This document shows, in pieces, positions 1 to 6,208 of a stretch of 10,856 bases of DNA; position 1 is the first letter of the stretch; every line of letters begins with the position of its first letter. The DNA lies in assembly GCA_000482145.1 (NCBI GenBank), contig AUXH01000630.1:1-10856 (forward strand). The letters run 5' to 3'. Source of the stretch: Strigomonas culicis. Taxonomy: Eukaryota; Euglenozoa; Kinetoplastea; Trypanosomatida; Trypanosomatidae. The notes under the pieces were generated by a model. The model was not told the origin of the DNA. It did no database searches and saw only the letters and a program-made list of their open reading frames with translations. A program made the translations under genes and the position numbers.

Positions 1-31
<31 letters not shown>
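1..31. repeat. (AT)n microsatellite
   Basis: About 15 uninterrupted AT dinucleotides open the window, ending about 37 bases before the kinase start codon. The tract probably continues to the left, so its full length is unknown. It lies in intergenic or 5'-untranslated sequence of the kinase gene. Confidence 0.95.
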
Positions 32-35
<4 letters not shown>

Positions 36-67
36 CTTCATTCATTATTATTGTGTTGGAAGTACAG

Positions 68-2648
68 ATGAGTAACCGCGCCGGAGCGAAGCCCACCGGG
101 GCCGCGAAGAAGGACGCGAAGCCCCACCTAACCGTAGCGGCGGCGGCGACGATGGCAACCGCGCTACCCGGCAAGAACGGCGGCTCTGTATTCAGCAAGA
201 GCGGCGCCAGCCTCAGCAAGTCCAGTGCGGCGGCGTCGAAGGTGTCGTCGGACGACTTCAACGAGACGGATGCAGTGATCGAGGAGCTCAAGTCGCTCGC
301 GAAGTCCATGCTCGACGCGACGAACGCGGCGCGGCAGCGCACGAGCGAGATCGAGACGCGGCGGAGCTACGAGGCCTTGATGGGCGCCATCGACAGCCGC
401 AGCACCGCGCCGGGCGACGTCGCGAGTCAGCGGGCCGTGCTGCAGGCCACGAAGCACCACGACCCGGCCGCCGCCGGGGGCTTCAAGCTGTCCTCCGCCG
501 CGGTCGCGAAGGCGCCGACCGTCGAGACACTGACGGACATTCCCGCGTCGCTGAGCCCGCAGTTCCAGAAGCCGACCGCGAGCGGGGAGCGGGACCGGCA
601 TTTCTTCAACGTGGCCGCGACCGCCCCGCCGGCGGACGCGGCCGCGGAGGACTACGCCGACCCGGTGGCGCTTGCCACGCCCAAGGAGCTCGGCGACAAC
701 ACGAGCTCCGCCCACGGGGAGGAGGCGAACCGCAGCAACGCGACGGGCGAGCGCGACCGCCGCTACCCGCGGCCGAGCGACACCCGCGACGCGGACGAGG
801 ACGACCACGGCATCTACGACGGCGTCAAGACGACGGTGCTCTTCCCGTCCACGGACCCCGTGCTGTACAACGAGGTCGCCTCCTCCACCTGGAAGCCGGA
901 GGCGCTGCTGCTCCACGCGGACGGCACGACGACGCAGCCCAAGGAGAGGAAGGAGGGCGAGGAGGCGGGGGAGGACGCCGACGAGGAGGAGGAGGAGGAG
1001 GGAGGGGGCGCACCGCGGCGCCGCGCCGGCGGCGAGGCCACGCACGGTGTACCGCGTGCCCTCCTTCCCCTACGGCGGCGGCGTCACGGAGGCGCAGTCG
1101 CTCGAGCTGAGCCGGCGGTTCCAGAGGTCGATCCGGAACCGCACCGGGAGCAGCGCGCGCCCGCTACACATCACCGCGGCGGACTTCCACGCGTACCGCT
1201 ACCCGGAGGTGCCGGCGACCGAGGAGGAGCGGCGCCACTTCAACCCCAAGTCGCCGTACGACTTCGTCGTGGAGGTGGACAAGGAGGTGCTGTTCGACGC
1301 GGTGCGCGCGCGGGAGGTGCGCCGGCGCGAGTTCGAGCAGCTGGTGAAGGAGAAGCACGCGCCGACCACCATGGGGACGTTCAACCTGCGCGTCATCATG
1401 GACCCCATCAAGACGGGGTTCGAGGATGAGAAGACGTTTCCGATTGTGCGGGGCAGCGTCGTCGCGGACCGCTACCAGATTATCCAGCTGCTCGGCAAGG
1501 CGACCTTCAGCCGCGCGGTGCGCTGCTACGACCTCCACCAGCCCATCTACGCCGAGGACGAGGGCGAGGCCGCGGCCGCCACGGCGGCGGCGGGCGACGC
1601 GGCGGGCGCCGCCGACACGCGCGACCCCAGCGCGCGCGCGGAGCAGGAGCCGATCGGCTACACGGAGGTCTGCCTGAAGATCATCAACAACTCCAAGGAC
1701 TTCTTCGACCAGTCGCTCGACGAGATACGGCTCCTCACACTGATCAACACGCACCGGAACCCGGATGAGGCACACGTCATCCGTCTGATCGACGCCTTCT
1801 ACTACAAGGAGCACACCATGCTCGTCACGGAGCTGCTGTCGGACAACCTGTACGAGTACAGCAAGTACAACCGCGAGGAGGAGGAGGACTTCTACTTCAC
1901 CCTCCCGCGCCTGCGCCGCATCGCGCGACAGGTGACGGAGGCCCTCGCGTACGTACACAGTCTGAACCTCATCCACGCGGACCTCAAGCCGGAGAACATT
2001 CTCTTCCTCTCCCATCGGCGCTGCATCGTGAAGGTGATCGACTTTGGCAGCAGCTGCTTCCTCAGCGACCACCTCAGCTCCTACATCCAGAGCCGCAGCT
2101 ACCGCGCCCCGGAGGTGGTGCTCGGCTGCGACTACGACGGACGCATCGACGTGTGGTCCCTCGGCGGCATCCTCGCCGAGCTCGTGACGGGCGACGTGCT
2201 GTTCCCCTCGCAGACGGTGCCCGACATGCTCGCGCGCATCCTTTACGTGCTGGGCCAGACGTACCCGCGGCAGATGCTCTGGCAGGGGCGCCACACGAAC
2301 TCCTTCATCAACAAGTTCGGGTGCATCTACGAGAACGGGTCCAGCGCCGGGCAGGGCGGGCGGGAGCCAGCCGAGGAGGACGGCGAAGAGCCCTACTACA
2401 TTTACACCCCGGTGCCGCCTGCGAAGCCGGCCGCCGCAGAGAAGGCCAAGGCAGCCGCTGGCGGCGGCTTCGTCGCCCCGGAGCCCTATGAGCCCTATGG
2501 GGTGCTGTATCAGATGTTGGCCAACGCAGGGGTGGCGGACCCGGACTTCTTCTCCTTCGTGAAGGCGTGTCTGACGATAGACCACAAGAAGCGACCCACA
2601 TCGGAAGAGTTACTTTCACATCCGTTTATTGCGAATGAAAAACTGTGA
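68..2648 (+). CDS. DYRK-family protein kinase (DYRKP-like), with an apparent frameshift
   Basis: Predicted Ser/Thr or dual-specificity kinase of the CMGC group. The reading frame from ATG 68 gives a sensible N-terminal region to about 1003, then a second frame carries the rest to TGA 2646-2648; one extra base in between would unite them as about 859 residues. Numbering on that assumption: a conserved segment before the catalytic domain (about 438-468), a glycine-loop equivalent GKATFS (1494-1511) that lacks the GxGxxG pattern, catalytic Lys537, alphaC Glu552, HADLKPEN with Asp638, DFG at 658-660, activation-loop YIQSRSYRAPE with Tyr672 where DYRKs autophosphorylate, then WSLGG. From family knowledge, the DFFDQSLDEI and SRSYRAPEV motifs and the degenerate glycine loop match plant DYRKP kinases best. 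There are low-complexity insertions in the N-lobe (about 494-534) and C-lobe (about 758-810). The residues before 430 are Ala/Glu-rich and probably disordered. The catalytic residues are intact. The upstream GTG at 53 is in frame but is not a plausible eukaryotic start. Confidence 0.92.
984..1045 (+). other. Frameshift region in kinase gene (GGA repeat and G5 run)
   Basis: The frame encoding residues from ATG 68 passes through a poly-Glu stretch (GAG codons, about 984-1001) and then turns into Arg/Gly/Pro nonsense that ends at TGA 1427-1429. The kinase frame becomes protein-like from about 1045 (TVYRVPSFPYGG) and has no ATG before 1371. The change is from codons starting at positions of remainder 2 (mod 3) to remainder 0, which needs one extra base or two missing bases. 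The run of five G at 1004-1008 is the simplest site. An assembly or sequencing error, a strain indel or a real inactivation all fit. Confidence 0.85.
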
Positions 2649-3261
2649 GATTTTTTTTTTAATGAGGAATAAAAAGAAACTAAAGAGAAAAGAGCGAAAC
2701 AGAAGCCTTTTCTGTTCTCTCTTTTTTTTTTTTTGTTGTTGTGTTGGGGTGCATTATAGAATCTGGTAGTCTATCAGTGTTTTTTTTTTCTCCTTTGTTC
2801 TCGTTATCGCTATTGGCTATTGCTGTTTTCACTGTACTAGAATAAACTGTTATATATCTCTTTTTTTTTCCTTCAAAGTGATTTCATAGTGCATTCTTTG
2901 AATGTTGTGCATTAGACGAGCTGTTTTCTCCCCTCCCCCCCCACATTGGATCTGACCTTTTTCATTGTTTTTGTTTGTTTTTGTGTAGAGGAAGCCTCTC
3001 TTTGATGTATGAATATATATATATGCATTCCTTTTAAAGAAGTTGCTCGTCAGATACAAATATACATATATTTGGATTGTTTTGGTTCGGCTCATTAATA
3101 TCTTCGTTTGTGTTACCCTTTCCTTTTGTATAAGTTCCTAACCTCATTTCCTTTTTTCCTTCTCCCCACTGTCCCCCCCCCCGCCTTTCCTCACACTGTC
3201 CCTTTTCGTGTGTTGGTGTAACTAATGCCGCTTGTTGTGCCATCACCAGGCCTTTCTCTTA

Positions 3262-3300
3262 CTCTCTCTCTCTCTCTCTCTCTCCTCTCTCTTTTCTCTC
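3262..3300 (+). repeat. (CT)n tract
   Basis: About eleven CT units at 3262-3284 continue into a nearly pure pyrimidine stretch to 3300. It is a likely part of the polypyrimidine signal that couples trans-splicing of the downstream gene with polyadenylation of the upstream one, and it is probably variable in length between strains. Confidence 0.85.
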
Positions 3301-3337
3301 TACACGGGGCACTTTTTTTTTTAAGTCTCTCGCATGA

Positions 3338-3363
3338 CTCTCTTTTTCACTTTTTTTGTTCAG
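3338..3363 (+). promoter_or_regulatory. Candidate spliced-leader acceptor for the thioredoxin-like gene
   Basis: A T-rich pyrimidine tract (3338-3360) ends in CAG at 3361-3363, which would leave an A-rich 5'UTR of about 80 bases before ATG 3444. An earlier candidate is AAG at 3323-3325 after ten T. That choice would add an ATG at 3334 to the leader. Which site is used cannot be decided from sequence. Confidence 0.55.
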
Positions 3364-3435
3364 CATCCACCGTTACAGTGAAAAAACAAACAAACAAAGA
3401 AACCAAAAGGAAAACAACAACACATAGGTACATTG

Positions 3436-3441
3436 ATGTAG
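3436..3441 (+). promoter_or_regulatory. Start-stop upstream ORF (ATG TAG)
   Basis: An ATG followed at once by TAG lies two bases before the main ATG at 3444. It would be in the mature leader for any acceptor upstream of 3436. Start-stop elements of this kind are known in other eukaryotes to pause ribosomes and lower translation of the main frame; an effect here is inferred. If the upstream ATG were ignored, the downstream GAAATGA context is A-rich and acceptable for initiation. Confidence 0.6.
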
Positions 3442-3443
3442 AA

Positions 3444-4613
3444 ATGAAAGCAGATCCCTTCTCGTGGCACCGCACCGCCCCACTGCCGCTCGCTACAGTC
3501 GCGCTGCTGTGCTTCGTTTTGGTCGCGTGGGCCGGTGCGGAGATGGCGGAGGCGAGCGACGCGACGGGCGACGGTGCGGCGCTGCCAGATGACATGCAGA
3601 TCGACCCCGCGTTCCTGCTCCAGCAGCTGACGGCGATGGACGGGCTGTACAGCACGACCGGCGGCAGCGACGCGGCCCTGGATGAGCCGCCGGACGACGA
3701 CGACACCTTCCTCTTTGAGGCTGAAGACGAGGACCCGGAGGACGAGTTGGAAGACGAGTTGGAGGGGGCGCCGGCGGAGGAGTCGCCGGAGGTGCCCGCG
3801 GAGCTGCAGCACCCGCAGGGCCCTCCCGTCCTGCACTGGCGCACCTACGTGCGCCGGCTGCGGGCCATCGGGGGCTGCACGACGCCGGTCCTGCTGCCGG
3901 TGGGCGGGCGCGCCTCCCTCCACCCGTCCGCCGCCCACCCCCGCGCCGCGCATGCGCTCTGCACGCGCCCGGTGCTGCTCCTCTCGTTGCTGCCCGGCCA
4001 CACGTGCCACACCTGCCAGAGCTTCCTGCAGCTGGTGTGGGCCCCGCACCGCGCGGAGCTGCGCCTGCTCGCGGCGCGGCACCTCCTGACGTTCGTCTAC
4101 GTGCCGGCGCCCCTCGCGGACACGGTGGCGTTCGCAGACCCGCTGCTGCCGTCGCTGGCGTGGGAGTGGCCGCGCGCGGCGTGGCTGCGCCGCTACGTGG
4201 GGCACCAAGTGGGGCGTCTCCTGCGCGAGCGGCCGCTGCCCGCTGCAGTGGCGGGCGATCGGCCGCGCGGGCCGCCCATCGAGGACGCCATCCTCCAGGA
4301 GGTGGAAGTTTACCTGCGGGCCTCCGCGCGGCGGCGCCACGCCGCGGTCAGCAGGTGGGACACTCTTATGCTGAACGCCTTCGCGCCGCAGCTGGACTAC
4401 ACGCCGCGGATGGTGTTTCTCTATCCCCACAATTACACGGTGATGCGGGATGTCATCAACGAGGACGCCGCGGAGGGGGTCAGCGCGAACATGCACTTTT
4501 ATGTGACGCCGCGGCCCTTCTTTAAGAGCATCCACAAGGCGATACGTGTGACGCAGGCGCTGCTGCAGGAGGGCTCGACGGCCGCCCCGCACGATGGCCG
4601 TGAAGGCGGGTGA
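3444..4613 (+). CDS. Thioredoxin-fold secretory protein, TXNDC12/AGR-like
   Basis: A 389-residue protein with a signal peptide: a basic start, a hydrophobic core at about residues 14-31 and a likely cut after AGA (32). A strongly acidic low-complexity stretch follows at about 80-115. The C-terminal half resembles the ER thioredoxin family TXNDC12/AGR by my own comparison: a PVLLL strand at about 176 before the active-site motif C188-H-T-C191, then TPRMVFLYP with P321 in the place of the cis-proline, then FYVTPRPF at about 352 in place of the family's final strand and helix. The stretch between the active site and the cis-proline is much longer than in TXNDC12 (about 130 residues). The role is presumably thiol-disulfide exchange or folding of secreted proteins. 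There is one N-glycosylation sequon (NYT, 330). The C terminus is REGG, with no KDEL-like signal. ATG 3444 is preferred because the frame upstream only translates the pyrimidine tract. Family placement is inference; the coding call is firm. Confidence 0.75.
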   Translation: MKADPFSWHRTAPLPLATVALLCFVLVAWAGAEMAEASDATGDGAALPDDMQIDPAFLLQQLTAMDGLYSTTGGSDAALDEPPDDDDTFLFEAEDEDPEDELEDELEGAPAEESPEVPAELQHPQGPPVLHWRTYVRRLRAIGGCTTPVLLPVGGRASLHPSAAHPRAAHALCTRPVLLLSLLPGHTCHTCQSFLQLVWAPHRAELRLLAARHLLTFVYVPAPLADTVAFADPLLPSLAWEWPRAAWLRRYVGHQVGRLLRERPLPAAVAGDRPRGPPIEDAILQEVEVYLRASARRRHAAVSRWDTLMLNAFAPQLDYTPRMVFLYPHNYTVMRDVINEDAAEGVSANMHFYVTPRPFFKSIHKAIRVTQALLQEGSTAAPHDGREGG

Positions 4614-4778
4614 GCGGATGAGGGACCCCTTGTACAGTAGCGCGTGGCGGGACACGGCCCCGCCGCGCAGGTGCGCGCGCTTGCTAGTCTCTTGCAGACG
4701 TGAGGGAAACGACACGGAGCCGAACCATACTTCTTTCTGTGGCGGAATCCATATTCGTGCACATGCACTCTAATTGGA

Positions 4779-4814
<36 letters not shown>
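4779..4814 (+). repeat. (ATT)12 microsatellite
   Basis: Twelve perfect ATT units read directly from the sequence, about 40 bases upstream of the probable trans-splice acceptor of the next gene. The T-rich strand may contribute to the polypyrimidine signal. Confidence 0.97.
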
Positions 4815-4857
4815 TCGCTTCTCCATCTGCATCTTCTTCGGTTCCATCGCTGTCAAG
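4812..4857 (+). promoter_or_regulatory. Candidate spliced-leader acceptor for MPDU1 homologue
   Basis: A pyrimidine-rich stretch with few A and no AG (from about 4812) ends at the first AG, 4856-4857, followed by another at 4862-4863. This would leave a 5'UTR of 33-39 bases without an upstream ATG. The start at 4897 sits in a favourable ACC-ATG context. Confidence 0.6.
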
Positions 4858-4896
4858 CACTAGAAAAAACAACCCTACATCCCCCTCTTCACGACC

Positions 4897-5595
4897 ATGC
4901 CCGCGTCTGCCCAAGCGACACCGACCAGCATCGAGTCGCTGGTGCCCATCGTCAAGTTCCTTATCTCCAACTGCCTCTCCTATGGCGTGGTGGTGGGCGC
5001 CTCCATCCTGAAGGTGCCGCAGATCCTGGCCATCCAGCGCCAGAAAAAGGCGGATGGCATCTCACTCACCGCCAACTACGTGGAGCTCTTCTCCTACGTC
5101 ATCTCGACGAGCTGGGGCATCGTGCAGGGGCTACAGTTCCGCGACTACGGCGAGAACGTGTTTATCTTTGCACAGCTCATTGTCCTCGTGCTGATGGTCG
5201 CGCGGATGCAGAGGAAGCTGCCCTCCGCGCTCGTCGTGCTGCTCATGGAGCTGTGCACCTTCCTGGTGTTTGCCGCGGGGTACCTGCCGACGCCGGTGCA
5301 CCAGACGCTGCTGAGCAGCCAGATCTTGTTGAACATCGGGAGCCGCGTGCCGCAGATCCGCTCCAACTTGCAGAACCACTCCACCGGCACACTGTCTTTC
5401 CTCACCTTCTTCTTAGCCTTTGGCGGCGGCGTCGCGCGCGTTCTGACGACGGCGTTGAACGTGCCGTGGGAGAAGGGGAAGGCCATCATGCTCACGCAGT
5501 ACACGGTGGCCGCCACCCTGAACCTGATCATCATTCTTCAGATCCTCTTTTACAAAAACCGCAAGGACACGAAGGGAATGACAAAGAAGGCGTGA
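4897..5595 (+). CDS. MPDU1: MPDU1/Lec35-type PQ-loop protein (dolichol-phosphate-mannose utilisation)
   Basis: A 232-residue multi-pass membrane protein of the PQ-loop (MtN3/SWEET-like) superfamily. Two PQ-loop repeats are visible: KVPQI at residues 39-43 followed by ADGISL (52-57), and RVPQI at 150-154 followed by STGTLS. Each follows a hydrophobic segment. Other hydrophobic stretches, about seven in all, run to residue 219, and a Lys-rich tail (KNRKDTKGMTKKA) ends the protein. Length, repeat spacing and the FLAFGGGVARV segment match mammalian MPDU1 (about 247 residues) from family knowledge. MPDU1 acts in the ER membrane and is needed for use of dolichol-phosphate-mannose and -glucose as sugar donors. 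In trypanosomatids the mannose donor feeds GPI-anchor and glycoconjugate assembly. A lysosomal cystinosin-type PQ-loop transporter is the main alternative, but the motifs fit MPDU1 better. Confidence 0.92.
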   Translation: MPASAQATPTSIESLVPIVKFLISNCLSYGVVVGASILKVPQILAIQRQKKADGISLTANYVELFSYVISTSWGIVQGLQFRDYGENVFIFAQLIVLVLMVARMQRKLPSALVVLLMELCTFLVFAAGYLPTPVHQTLLSSQILLNIGSRVPQIRSNLQNHSTGTLSFLTFFLAFGGGVARVLTTALNVPWEKGKAIMLTQYTVAATLNLIIILQILFYKNRKDTKGMTKKA

Positions 5596-5642
5596 AGAGG
5601 CGAACGGGTAGGAGCGAATGGCAACGCATTCAGCGCCTTCAC

Positions 5643-5643
<1 letters not shown>

Positions 5644-5678
<35 letters not shown>
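5644..5678 (+). repeat. (CAA)11 microsatellite
   Basis: Eleven CAA units lie about 50 bases after the stop codon of the MPDU1 homologue, so within its 3'UTR if the poly(A) site is farther on. Such tracts are unstructured in RNA and length-variable. Confidence 0.95.
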
Positions 5679-6133
5679 CCAAAAAAATGGAAAACAACAA
5701 GCCAAAATGAGAAGCGTGTACCTTGTTACATAGTCGTACACGCACATGTGCACACCGTAGCATGTCATCCATTTTATGCGGAGAAGATGCGATGCACGCA
5801 GTAGGTGCCTTCAAAAAACGATGGTTGTTGGCCATGTTAGAGAGGTATAAAGAGCGAAAAAGCAGGGAGGGATAAAGCGTCTTGAAATGCTCTCTTCGAA
5901 GCAAACAACAAACAATAACAGGGACAAGAAAAAAAAGGAAAGAAAAGCTTGCCTGTGCCTTTTCGTCTATGTGCTTCACGACAGATCCTTTGTGCAATCT
6001 CTTTTGAACACGTCACACAGATTTCTTCTACGCTCCTCTTTCTTCACTCTCCACACTTTATCTTCATGATGCCATTAAGAGTACAAATCAACGAGACATA
6101 GCCTCACAATACGCTAAAGTAGGCATCGGAGTC

Positions 6134-6169
6134 GTCTTGTCCTTTTGTCTCTCTTTTTCTTCATTCTAG
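6134..6169 (+). promoter_or_regulatory. Candidate spliced-leader acceptor for the large unknown gene
   Basis: A strong T/C tract (6134-6167) ends in TAG at 6167-6169, leaving a 39-base 5'UTR that is itself pyrimidine-rich and free of upstream ATG. A second AG at 6202-6203 follows another pyrimidine stretch but would leave only five bases before ATG 6209. Confidence 0.65.
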
Positions 6170-6208
6170 AAGCTGCTCCTTCTCCCTCTTTTCCCTTCAA
6201 CAGTTTTC

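Larger units (their letters stand above)
2649..3443. other. Intergenic spacer: kinase 3'UTR and 5' region of next gene
   Basis: About 800 bases of AT-rich, low-complexity DNA. It contains poly-T runs (for example 13 T at 2722-2734), C runs (eight C at 2935-2942, ten C at 3173-3182), a short (AT)n at about 3012-3024 and a (CT)n tract at 3262-3284. It must hold the poly(A) site of the kinase mRNA and the trans-splice site of the next gene. The small open frames on either strand translate these simple tracts and look non-coding. I see no RNA gene or retroposon signature. Confidence 0.8.
4614..4896. other. Intergenic spacer with (ATT)12 and splice signals
   Basis: The 3'UTR of the thioredoxin-like gene is followed by a perfect (ATT)12 tract and then the pyrimidine-rich leader region of the MPDU1 homologue. 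No gene or RNA was recognised. Confidence 0.75.
5596..6208. other. Intergenic spacer with (CAA)n tract
   Basis: About 610 bases between the MPDU1 homologue and the large unknown gene. It holds a (CAA)n repeat, purine-rich stretches (for example 5837-5875 and 5916-5948) and T-rich stretches near its end. Short open frames on both strands translate the repeats and are not convincing. No RNA gene or mobile element was recognised. Confidence 0.75.

Noticed and set aside
53..67. GTG at 53 as the kinase start
   Set aside because: Non-ATG starts are not expected here, and an in-frame ATG follows at 68 directly after a possible AG acceptor at 66-67.
164..1045. - strand open frame opposite the kinase N-terminal region
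   Set aside because: Arg/Leu/Val-rich shadow of the real coding strand, with no leader signals.
1164..2585. - strand open frame (about 473 residues) opposite the kinase domain
   Set aside because: The + strand here encodes unmistakable kinase motifs; the antisense product has no recognisable features.
3057..3072. Near-palindromic AT-rich 16-mer in the first long spacer
   Set aside because: The two halves match at seven of eight positions, which is unremarkable in AT-rich simple sequence.
3225..3443. N-terminal extension of the thioredoxin-like protein to position 3225
   Set aside because: It only translates the (CT)n and poly-T splice signal and an A-rich leader, and the signal peptide begins properly at ATG 3444.
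4700..5011. + strand open frame running through the (ATT)12 tract
   Set aside because: It encodes mostly poly-Tyr from the repeat, overlaps the MPDU1 homologue in another frame and crosses the probable splice acceptor.
5583..5595. Lys-rich end of the MPDU1 homologue as a KKXX ER-retrieval signal
   Set aside because: The lysines are not at the -3 and -4 positions that the signal needs.
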